A stretch of DNA of 64,000 nucleotides from Deinococcus actinosclerus. Lineage in GTDB: Bacteria; Deinococcota; Deinococci; Deinococcales; Deinococcaceae. The DNA is taken from positions 1,053,501 to 1,117,500 of the forward strand of contig NZ_CP013910.1 of assembly GCF_001507665.1 (NCBI RefSeq), given 5' to 3'. Below are positions 57,374 to 64,000 of this stretch, in pieces (position 1 is the stretch's first letter; each line of letters begins with the position of its first letter). Under the pieces are notes generated by a model. It did no database searches. It was not told the DNA's origin and worked only from the letters and a program-made list of their open reading frames with translations. The position numbers and the translations under genes were made by a program.

Positions 57374-58372
57374 ATGCCTCAATCCACGCCCGGCCCGCGC
57401 CCGGCCCCGCTGCTCCTCCTGCCGGACCTGGGCGACCTGCTGCGGCTGCACCCGCAGGTCAACGCGGCCACCGTCACGGAACTTCTCGCGCACCTGGGGG
57501 CCCGTGAGGTGCGCTGGGCGTCCGGCGCGGACGCGGACCACCCGCTGCGGGACGCCCTGCCCGCCGCCGGGATCACCCTGGACGACCTCCCGCTGCCCGA
57601 CTGGGCCTGGGCGGACGCCGAGCATGAGCAGCTGCTGGGCTTCCTGAATCAGTACCCGCAGGGCCGCGAGCGGCTGCGCCGGGCGCAGGCGGCGGAACAG
57701 GCGCTGGCCGCCCTCGTCACCGCGCCGCTCGACCCGGCCCGGCTGCTGTCCCGAGCGTTCCTGGCCGAGGTGGAGGCCACCCGCGCGGAGGTCCGCGCCG
57801 CGCTGGACGAGGGCCCCGGCACCCGCTGGCGTCAGCGCCGCCTGGACGACCTTGCCGCGAGTCTGGACGGGCAGAGCGGCGTGACGCTGGTCCCGCTGGA
57901 TGACCTGCCCGCGCTGCTGGAGCGCCTGCCCGGCGCGGCCCTGCCCGACCTCACCGGCTTCCAGCCGGGCGAGGCGAGCCGCCTGCGCGCCCTGGCTGAC
58001 CGGGCGTGGCAGCTGCGCGACGAGGACGACCTGAACGCGCTGCTCGCCGCGCTGGACCGCGAGGCAGGCGACCGGGTCACGCCCCGCGCGGAACTGGACG
58101 CCGCCGCCGCCAACATTCACCTCGCGGTGGGTGACCTGCCCGGCGCGCGCGGGCGGCTGGAACGCGCCGCGCACGCCCTGGCCGACGGCCAGCCCCGCAG
58201 CCTCGCCGGTCTGGTGCTGGCCCGGCTGGGTCAGGTGCGCGACGCGCTGGGAGACCGGGAGCTCGCGCAGCGCACCTACCGCGCCGTGCTGGCCCTGAGC
58301 TACGCCCCGCAGGTGGCCCGCGCCGCCGCCGAGGACGGCCTGCGCGAGCCCTTCGCGCTGCACCTGACCTGA
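57374..58372 (+). CDS. Helical repeat protein of unknown function
   Basis: The 332-residue product is helical, rich in Ala, Leu, Arg and Asp, with tetratricopeptide-like segments near the end ([45 protein letters not shown], given in part). The first half has paired acidic strands ([13 protein letters not shown]). It is probably a cytoplasmic scaffold; function unknown. Convergent with the next gene, 5 bases apart. Confidence 0.75.
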   Translation: MPQSTPGPRPAPLLLLPDLGDLLRLHPQVNAATVTELLAHLGAREVRWASGADADHPLRDALPAAGITLDDLPLPDWAWADAEHEQLLGFLNQYPQGRERLRRAQAAEQALAALVTAPLDPARLLSRAFLAEVEATRAEVRAALDEGPGTRWRQRRLDDLAASLDGQSGVTLVPLDDLPALLERLPGAALPDLTGFQPGEASRLRALADRAWQLRDEDDLNALLAALDREAGDRVTPRAELDAAAANIHLAVGDLPGARGRLERAAHALADGQPRSLAGLVLARLGQVRDALGDRELAQRTYRAVLALSYAPQVARAAAEDGLREPFALHLT

Positions 58373-58377
58373 GTCGG

Positions 58378-59073
58378 TCAGCGCACGCGCTCCAGCCACC
58401 AGGCGGTCACGTCCAGCCGCCCGGCGTGCAGCAGGTGCGGCGCTCCGCTCAGGTCAAAGTGCTGGGCGGCGCCCAGGGTGTTCACGCGGATCTCGGCCTG
58501 CGCGCGCCGCAGCGGCCACGGCCGGTGGTGGATCTGTCCCCGGTACACCCGGCCGGCCGGATCGGCGCTGAACAGCCGCAGGCGATCCGTGAGCCACGCT
58601 TCCAGGCTGTCCGGGGCGGGGGAGAGGGGCGGCCCGACCGGGCGGTACGCGCCCGCGAACGCGCCGGGCCCGGTGCGCAGGTCGGTGCGGACGCTGGCGT
58701 AGCGCGTCACGCCCCCCTGCCGGTCCACCCACATGCGCGCCTGCCGGTAGGGCAGGTGGAAGAACGTGCGGGCCAGCGCCGCCGCCAGCGGCTGAGTCAC
58801 GTCCAGCGAGTAGAACCACACGCCGCTTTCCCCGTTCACGCGGACATAGGTGCGCAGGTTCAGCTCCGGAAAGGCACTCAGGCCCGGCACGGCAGGCACC
58901 AGCCGGGGGGCCACGTCCGCCATCCGGAAGGGCACGACCCCCACGTACGCCTGCCCGTCACGGGTGTCGACCTCCACCCCGGGGGGCAGCGTGGCCTGCA
59001 CCAGCGCCGGCGGCACCGGCCAGTGCATGAAACAGAGGTCCAGCCATTGCATCCGCAGTACCCAGGGCGTCAT
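58378..59073 (-). CDS. DUF2071 (YqjF-like) family protein
   Basis: The 231-residue product shows the family pattern: MQWLDLCFMHWPVPPALVQ at the start, GVVPFRMADVAPR, ELNLRTYVRVNGESGVWFYSLD and PYRQARMWV. Such proteins fold like START/acetoacetate-decarboxylase-like domains; the role is unknown. ATG 59073 is chosen from the conserved start; the open frame extends further upstream to 59259 without family likeness. Confidence 0.88.
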   Translation of the reverse strand: MTPWVLRMQWLDLCFMHWPVPPALVQATLPPGVEVDTRDGQAYVGVVPFRMADVAPRLVPAVPGLSAFPELNLRTYVRVNGESGVWFYSLDVTQPLAAALARTFFHLPYRQARMWVDRQGGVTRYASVRTDLRTGPGAFAGAYRPVGPPLSPAPDSLEAWLTDRLRLFSADPAGRVYRGQIHHRPWPLRRAQAEIRVNTLGAAQHFDLSGAPHLLHAGRLDVTAWWLERVR

Positions 59074-59285
59074 CCGGCCCAGTGCACCACAGCGGGCCCG
59101 CGCTGACCAGGGCCGCGCGGCCCGCATGTGAACTCCCGCAAGGGCAGCCCAACCCTGCGTGAATGCCGCCTTGGCCCTGCTATCAGGTGCCGCCTGTCTG
59201 CCTCTTCTAACCTGACGGCGTTCACCCCACGAGACGGTCCCCCGGCGTCCTGCCGGCACCCCGTGGGTCCACAGGAGGCACCACC

Positions 59286-59744
59286 ATGACCATGAGCAAC
59301 GAGAACGTCCTCGACAAACTGCAGTACCTCCTCGGTACCCTGCGCGACGGCCAGAAGGGATTCGCTGACGCTGCCGAGCACGCCACCGATCCCAGCCTCA
59401 AGAGCCTCTTCTCCGAGCGCAGCGCCCAGCGTGCCCAGCTTGCCAGTGAAGTCGAGGCCCACATTGGCCGCCTGGGCGACAAGCCCCGCGAGGGCGGCAG
59501 TGTCGGCGCCGCGCTGCACCGCACCTGGCTGAACGTCCGTGACGCCCTGACCGGCCGTGATGACACGGCTGTCGTCGCCGAGGCCGAGCGCGGCGAGGAC
59601 GTGGCTGTCGAGAACTACCAGGACGTGCTGAAGGCCGAGGGGCTGCCCGCCGACGTGCGCAGCTTCGTCGAGGGTCAGTACGCCAAGGTCAAGGCCAGCC
59701 ACGACCAGATCCGCGACATGAAGCGCAGCATGGAAGCCCGCTGA
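59286..59744 (+). CDS. Four-helix-bundle stress protein (DUF2383 / PA2169-like)
   Basis: The 152-residue product is a ferritin-like helical bundle: NVLDKLQYLLGTLRDGQKGF, FSERSAQRAQLASEVEAHIG and AVENYQDVLKAEGLPADVR match the PA2169 family of unknown role, often induced by stress. AGGAGGCACCACC precedes the ATG. A long hairpin follows. No metal site is evident. Confidence 0.85.
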   Translation: MTMSNENVLDKLQYLLGTLRDGQKGFADAAEHATDPSLKSLFSERSAQRAQLASEVEAHIGRLGDKPREGGSVGAALHRTWLNVRDALTGRDDTAVVAEAERGEDVAVENYQDVLKAEGLPADVRSFVEGQYAKVKASHDQIRDMKRSMEAR

Positions 59745-59760
59745 TCGAGCGGCCCTGAAT

Positions 59761-59809
59761 CCCAAGGAGGTCGCCCCCCGCGCTGCATGCGGGGGGCGAC
59801 CTCCTTGGG
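59761..59809 (+). terminator. Strong terminator hairpin, 21-bp stem
   Basis: CCCAAGGAGGTCGCCCCCCG-C and its exact complement around a 7-base loop. It follows the DUF2383 gene by 16 bases and precedes the end of the convergent HAMP gene, so it can stop transcription from both directions. Confidence 0.8.
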
Positions 59810-59815
59810 GCTGCC

Positions 59816-61462
59816 TCAGTTGGTACGGCGGCGACGGCGCAGGCGCTCCATCGCGGAATCCAGGCTCAGGCGCATGCGCTCCAGGGCCTGCGCGAGGTCA
59901 CCGATCTCGTCGTTGCGCTCGGCGCGCACCGGGCGGCTCAGGTCACCCATGCTGATGGCGTCGGCCACGCGCACGAGTTCCTCGATGGGCTGCACGACCG
60001 CGCGCGCGGCGCGCAGGGCCAGATAGGCCGCGATGGCCAGTGCCAGCAGCGACACGAACATCACCAGGAACAGCGTGCGTCGCAGCGCCGCCTGCGGCTG
60101 CCCGTTCTCCACGCCCACCGCGACGGTGTACAGGACGTTGTCCGCGTCGGCCTCGCTGGCCCGCTCGCTGCTCACGACGCGCCGGCCGTCCTTGCTCATC
60201 ACCGTGATCTGCTGGACGATGTAGTTCACGTTCGTGACGGCCTGGTTGCTGGGATCGGCGGCCAGCTTCTCCAGCTTGTCCACGTCGTTGGCGGTGCCGC
60301 CCATGGTGCGCATCTCGGTGGCCTGATCGCGGTACAGCTTGGCGGGCGAGATGCTGTCCCTGAACACCGCGCTGTTGGGGTTCTCAACCAGCCAGTTGCT
60401 GACCTGCGCGTTCAGCAGGTCGCCCACCTTGGGCGTCTGGCTGGAGAAGTAACGGGAGCCGTCGCGGAGTTCCACCTGCACGAAGCCCACGCTGGAGTTG
60501 TTCACGAGGGCCTGCAGCTGCGGGTCGATGCTCTGGCTCCCGCGCGTCGGGTCAATGTTGCTGGCGACGGCCACCGCCACCGCCTGCGCGTTGCGCTGCA
60601 CCAGATTCTGTTGCAGGTTCGGCAGGGTCAGGGCCAGCACGCCCAGCGTGAGCAGGCTGGAGACGCCCAGCGGCACCAGGGCGCCGACGGTCATGCGGTT
60701 GCGCAGGCTGCTGCGGCGCAGCTTGGGCTGCGTGTCCGTATCGGGCAGGGGCGACACGATCGGGCCCAGGCCGGCGCTGCTGGGCACGGCGGCGACCTCC
60801 GGGGTGGTGGGGGCGGGCGTGGCGTCGGTCAGGGTCAGGGCGCCGGTGAAGTCGGACCAGACGTCCGCCTGCTCGGCCGGTTTGTCCGGCGTGACCAGCG
60901 GCGCCCCGAAGGCCGCGGCGAAGGGGTCGGCCGGTTCCGGTGGGGGCATCAGGGCCGTGGCGGTCTCCGCGGCGAACGGCGAGGGGGTGCCGCTCGCCGT
61001 GGGGGGCGGCGCGCCGCCCCAGGCCGGGGGCATGAACTCGCCCGGCAGCGAGCTGGAGGGCGGCGCGGCGAACGGATCGGGCAGCGCGCTGCCCAGATCG
61101 ACGTCCGGCCAGATGCCCGAGACCGACATGGGCGCGTCCGTCTGACTGGGCGCCAGGGGCGCGTCGTCCAGCCCGCTCTGCGGGGCCGGTCGGGTGGGCC
61201 CCAGGCCCTGGAAGGGCTCGCTGATCACGCTGGTTTCCTCGCGTACCTCTTCCAGGAGCACGTCGGCCCCGACCGACTGGAACAGGCCCAGCAGCAGTTC
61301 GGCCCGCGCCCGGCCGGTGGGTTTCATCAGGCGGCCGGTGCGGCGGTCGCTGAGGCGCTGCGCCTGCTCGCCGGTCAGGCCGAACCGGTCACGCAGCTGC
61401 TGCTCCAGTTCCGCTTTGCGTTCGGGGTTGACGGGCTGTCGAATGAGAACCGTGTACTTCAT
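59816..61462 (-). CDS. Membrane sensor with HAMP domain but no output domain
   Basis: The 548-residue product has an N-terminal soluble domain of about 75 residues (VLIRQPVNPERKAELEQQL), a Pro/Ala/Thr/Asp-rich linker (about 90-255), a membrane helix, an extracytoplasmic sensing region (about 285-455), a second membrane helix and a HAMP domain (RAARAVVQPIEELVRVADAI..GDLSRPV). The protein ends right after HAMP with Arg-rich RRRRRTN, so it lacks kinase, cyclase or chemoreceptor signalling parts and must act through partners. It is last in a three-gene operon. Confidence 0.85.
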   Translation of the reverse strand: MKYTVLIRQPVNPERKAELEQQLRDRFGLTGEQAQRLSDRRTGRLMKPTGRARAELLLGLFQSVGADVLLEEVREETSVISEPFQGLGPTRPAPQSGLDDAPLAPSQTDAPMSVSGIWPDVDLGSALPDPFAAPPSSSLPGEFMPPAWGGAPPPTASGTPSPFAAETATALMPPPEPADPFAAAFGAPLVTPDKPAEQADVWSDFTGALTLTDATPAPTTPEVAAVPSSAGLGPIVSPLPDTDTQPKLRRSSLRNRMTVGALVPLGVSSLLTLGVLALTLPNLQQNLVQRNAQAVAVAVASNIDPTRGSQSIDPQLQALVNNSSVGFVQVELRDGSRYFSSQTPKVGDLLNAQVSNWLVENPNSAVFRDSISPAKLYRDQATEMRTMGGTANDVDKLEKLAADPSNQAVTNVNYIVQQITVMSKDGRRVVSSERASEADADNVLYTVAVGVENGQPQAALRRTLFLVMFVSLLALAIAAYLALRAARAVVQPIEELVRVADAISMGDLSRPVRAERNDEIGDLAQALERMRLSLDSAMERLRRRRRTN

Positions 61463-61538
61463 GGCTGTGCTCCAGGGGTCAGTGCGTCCAGGGACTGTGA
61501 GGGGGCAGGAAGAGGCGGGCGGACAGCGGGGGCGCGGC

Positions 61539-61943
61539 TCACGTCACGCCCCGCTCGCGCAGCAGCCGGGCGAACAGCTGCACGCGTTCAGGGGTCAGCT
61601 GACGGGCCAGGGCCGACAGGGTGGCGTTCAGGGTGGCGTGGTCACCCAGGTCGTCGAGGACCTCGTCGACCATGACGGCCGCCATGGGGCCCACCACGCC
61701 CGTCAGGCACTGGCTGATGCGCTCAGCCAGGTCGTCGCTGATGGGCAGGTCGCGCTGCGTGGCGCGCGCGATCCACGCGGCGGCGGCGTTCAGGCGTTCC
61801 TGGACGTCCGGGACGGTCATGCCGGCCAGCCGGGCCACCTCGGAGATGTCGCGCTGGCCGTCCACGTGGTGCATGACGCGCCACACGCTGAAGGGCAGCG
61901 GGGTGCCGTCCTGCAGTCCGTCCGGCCAGACCGGTGCGCTCAC
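61539..61943 (-). CDS. Small helical protein in HAMP operon
   Basis: The 134-residue product has a winged-helix-like N-terminal part (LPFSVWRVMHHVDGQRDISEVARLAGMT, in part) and a second helical part with LTGVVGPMAAVMVDEVLDDLG, which recalls small modules beside PATAN and pilus regulators. GTG start overlaps the upstream gene's stop (GTGA). Function unknown; likely a partner of the HAMP protein. Confidence 0.75.
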   Translation of the reverse strand: MSAPVWPDGLQDGTPLPFSVWRVMHHVDGQRDISEVARLAGMTVPDVQERLNAAAAWIARATQRDLPISDDLAERISQCLTGVVGPMAAVMVDEVLDDLGDHATLNATLSALARQLTPERVQLFARLLRERGVT

Positions 61944-62791
61944 GGGGTCTCCAGGCCGGCCGCGGCCCACTCGGGCCGGTCACGCAGGTTCGTGATCGGC
62001 AGGTCCACCAGCCGCACGCCCAGCCGCGCGAGCACGCCACGCAGCGCGGCGCTCAGCGCGGGGCGGAATTCCTCCACGGGCACGTCGTCCTGCACGGTCA
62101 GGTGCCCGCCCTGCAGGGTCACGTCCTGCGCGAAGGGGTCCAGGCAGGGGTGCTGTTCGGCCAGACGGACCGTGACCTCCTGCCACGTGGCGTCCAGCGG
62201 GTGCGCGCCGTGCGTGGCGGCCAGCAGGTCCTGCCAGAACCGGAGCAGCCCGGCGCGGTTCGCTTCCGAATTCGGGGCGAACAGCCATGCGCCCGCGCCC
62301 TCGGCGGGGAGGTCGCCGGACACGTGCCGCCCGGCCAGCCAGTAACTGCAGGCCGCGCCGCTGAGCATCAGGCCGTGGTAGTGCTGGGCCTCGAGCACCG
62401 GGCGCGCGGCGGGCCACGCGGCCGGTGCGGGGCGGCCGTCCACGTCGCGGGTCGTCCAGAGCAGGTCGACCATGCGGGCCGAGAGCTCCGTGAGGCTGAC
62501 GCGCGCGCGGGGCAGGCCCTGCATGACCGTGGCCCAGTTCACGGCCTGACCGGCGTGCGTGTAGCCGCCGAGCAGGCTGCCCTGATGCCACAGGAAGCGC
62601 GCCCAGCGTGGTCCCTGCCAGGCGTCGAAGGCGCCGGTGAAGCCCTGGCCCTGCCGGAGGGCGAGGTCGGCGGTGACTTCCGTCCAGGGGTAATGATCGG
62701 TGCTCAGGGCGCTGTAGACGGCGGCGTCCTGCGGGATGGGGACAGGATGCGTCAGTTTCGGGGGCGCGGTCGGGACAGTTGAATCAGGCAT
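61940..62791 (-). CDS. Protein of unknown function heading the HAMP operon
   Basis: Not recognised. The 283-residue product starts MPDSTVPTAPPKLTHPVPIP, with DAAVYSALSTDHYPWTEVTA and Trp-rich segments (QGPRWARFLWHQGSLLGG); soluble, without signal or membrane helix. The pattern of GAFDAW and GSLLGGY suggests a PATAN/DUF4388-like beta layer, unproven. GGAAG precedes the ATG. It is the first of three coupled genes. Confidence 0.72.
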   Translation of the reverse strand: MPDSTVPTAPPKLTHPVPIPQDAAVYSALSTDHYPWTEVTADLALRQGQGFTGAFDAWQGPRWARFLWHQGSLLGGYTHAGQAVNWATVMQGLPRARVSLTELSARMVDLLWTTRDVDGRPAPAAWPAARPVLEAQHYHGLMLSGAACSYWLAGRHVSGDLPAEGAGAWLFAPNSEANRAGLLRFWQDLLAATHGAHPLDATWQEVTVRLAEQHPCLDPFAQDVTLQGGHLTVQDDVPVEEFRPALSAALRGVLARLGVRLVDLPITNLRDRPEWAAAGLETP

Positions 62792-63034
62792 GCGACTTCC
62801 GGGTGAGGTCAGGACGAGGTGGCGATCCGAGTTCTGGCTGGACTCCTTTAGGGATACCCCATCATGACACCCGCTGGCGTCTTACGTGCCGCTTACAGCT
62901 GTAAAAAACCTCACTTGAGGGTCGCGCCGGGTACGCGGTGCGACGGCGGCGCCGGGGCCCGCCGAGGTCAGCGTGGGAGGACGCAGCAGGACGGAGGCCC
63001 GCTGGATGAGCAGCGGGCCTCCGGGAGCGGCAGA
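62792..63034. other. Gene-free stretch between HAMP operon and ytxJ-like gene
   Basis: About 240 bases containing a small hairpin-like GC-rich repeat near 62985-63025 (inverted GCCTCC/GGAGGC, which may end transcription of the gene at 63035) and otherwise nothing recognised. Confidence 0.4.
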
Positions 63035-63679
63035 TCAGTTCAGTTCGGTCAGCAGGTCCTGCACGCGGGCTTTCAGGTCCCCGCGGCCCTGGGGAGCGCC
63101 CAGCTGGTGCAGCCCGCCGTGGTACGCGTCGGGATCGCCGAACAGGCGCGAGAGCAGCTCGAATTCACGCTGGCTGCGCAGGCTGGCGTCGTCGCGGAAC
63201 ATGTTGACGTACTGGTCCTGGAAGGCCCAGTCGCTCAGCTGCCCGTCAAGGTAGGCGCGCATCAGGCGGCGGTAGGGTTCCACGTTGTCGTCGGTGGCGA
63301 CGTTCGCCACGCCCTCACGGACCGGCACCTGGGCCTCGAACACCGGGGCCAGCGCCTGCGGGGTGATGTCCCAGTTGTTCACCTCGAACTGCGGCTCTCC
63401 GTCGCGGAACAGGATCAGCTGCGGGCTGTGGTGCTGGATGCCGGTGAGCTGCGCGACGTGGTTGCTTGCGGGGCGCCAGTCCACCACGCGGATGAAGCCC
63501 ACGGGCAGGTCGTGGCGCTGCAGGAAGGTTTCCAGCACCCCGAAACCCTGCATGGTCTTGTGGCAGGTCCCGGCCTTGAACACGGCGGCCAGCGGGTACT
63601 CGCTGAGGAACTGATCCACTTCCTCGGGGGTGGTCAGGGGCACGAGCACCTGCGCTTCGTTCTGAGCGGCTTGCGTCAT
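63035..63679 (-). CDS. Bacilliredoxin-like protein (YtxJ family) with C-terminal extension
   Basis: The N-terminal 110 residues match Ytx[10 protein letters not shown] at the active site (single Cys before His, place of the usual Cys-Pro), [26 protein letters not shown] and the end NWDITP. It should reduce bacillithiol-mixed disulfides, matching bacillithiol use in Deinococcus. A helical extension of about 90 residues (about 120-214) is not part of standard YtxJ and has no assigned fold. Leaderless start. Confidence 0.85.
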   Translation of the reverse strand: MTQAAQNEAQVLVPLTTPEEVDQFLSEYPLAAVFKAGTCHKTMQGFGVLETFLQRHDLPVGFIRVVDWRPASNHVAQLTGIQHHSPQLILFRDGEPQFEVNNWDITPQALAPVFEAQVPVREGVANVATDDNVEPYRRLMRAYLDGQLSDWAFQDQYVNMFRDDASLRSQREFELLSRLFGDPDAYHGGLHQLGAPQGRGDLKARVQDLLTELN

Positions 63680-63685
63680 GCACCC

Positions 63686-63691
63686 AGCATA
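63686..63691 (-). promoter_or_regulatory. -10 box of ytxJ-like gene, leaderless layout
   Basis: TATGCT six bases before the ATG at 63679. Confidence 0.5.
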
Positions 63692-63758
63692 GCGCCCGCT
63701 TTAGAAAACGAAGTGAGGTGAGGCACAAGGCCCCCGCCCTCCTGCTGGGCGCCCCACG

Positions 63759-64000
63759 TCAGTCCAGCTGCCAGGCGTGCACCTTGAGGTGCCGCGCGCC
63801 CGGGTAGTCCTCGCCCGCGCCAAAGCGAGTCTGCGCCGCGCCGCGCCGCCCGGCCGCGTCCAGGCCCGCCGCCGCCATGCGCCCGAACGTCGCGCCGTTC
63901 ACGCCTGCGTGGTTCAGCAGGGCGAGCACCTGTCCGCCCGGCGCCGTGACCCGCGCCGCCTGCGCCATCAGCCGCGCGTAGTCCCGCTCCGAGCGCCACA
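63759..64000 (-). CDS. Class I rRNA methyltransferase, RlmI-like (partial)
   Basis: Only the C-terminal 80 residues are in the window; the gene begins beyond the right edge. Seen: WRSERDYARLMAQAARVTAP, then GGQVLALLNHAGVNGATFGR and the ending HLKVHAWQLD. The order matches the end of PUA-domain SAM-dependent 23S rRNA cytosine methyltransferases (RlmI family). The catalytic and SAM-binding motifs lie outside the window, so the call is tentative. Confidence 0.65.
   Translation of the reverse strand, partial: WRSERDYARLMAQAARVTAPGGQVLALLNHAGVNGATFGRMAAAGLDAAGRRGAAQTRFGAGEDYPGARHLKVHAWQLD

Overview
This window is chromosomal DNA from a member of the genus Deinococcus; the species cannot be fixed from sequence alone. 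Supporting signs are very high GC with GC-rich third codon positions and heavy antisense ORF shadowing, a Thermus/Deinococcus-type isocitrate dehydrogenase, an L31 protein without zinc cysteines, a bacilliredoxin of the YtxJ type, a cytochrome c maturation set, and many genes whose -10 box (TAnnnT) lies only 6-7 nt before the start codon, the layout of leaderless mRNAs that are common in Deinococcus.

Layout. 1-2.1 kb: DNA-uptake genes comEC (cut by the window edge) and comEA. 2.2-4.9 kb: rpmH-rnpA-yidD-yidC. 4.9-9.9 kb: a disordered small protein, a haem-binding CxxCH protein, a P1B-4-type metal ATPase behind a palindromic site, and icd divergent from a small winged-helix regulator. 10.1-15 kb: a complete branched-chain amino acid ABC importer (livJHMGF). 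15-23.5 kb: signalling and housekeeping genes (response regulator, DUF4388 protein, ADP-ribosylglycohydrolase with a nucleotidyltransferase, rpmE, tdk, HD-GYP phosphodiesterase, PfkB sugar kinase, GNAT). 23.5-32.6 kb: cytochrome c maturation in two blocks (ccdA-ccmA-ccmB and ccmC-D-E-F-G-H plus a CcmI/cytochrome c fusion and a Rieske protein), separated by an oppositely oriented lipoprotein gene.

32.7-35.1 kb is a foreign patch: an AT-rich gene without recognised relatives, degenerate sequence, and an 844-bp IS982-like element with 7-bp target duplications. 35.1-38.4 kb: thioredoxin-like protein, class A PBP and a lone response regulator. 38.5-42.8 kb: a 1238-residue polymorphic-toxin-like protein with a C-terminal HNH/AHH-type nuclease motif, overlapping by ATGA with a probable immunity gene; this is the most interesting system here. 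43-46.7 kb: valS and a NUDIX gene under a T-box leader with a GUC (valine) specifier. 46.7-49 kb: three unrecognised genes. 49.1-51.8 kb: aconitase, broken by a one-base deletion in a C run. 52-59 kb: membrane protein, HNH-like protein, nucleoside hydrolase, a 34-residue leaderless gene, bifunctional Rel, TPR-like protein, DUF2071. 59.3-64 kb: DUF2383-like protein, a three-gene HAMP-containing operon, YtxJ bacilliredoxin and the end of an RlmI-like methyltransferase.

No tRNA, rRNA, CRISPR array, prophage or replication origin was seen. All calls are from reading the sequence; no database search was run.
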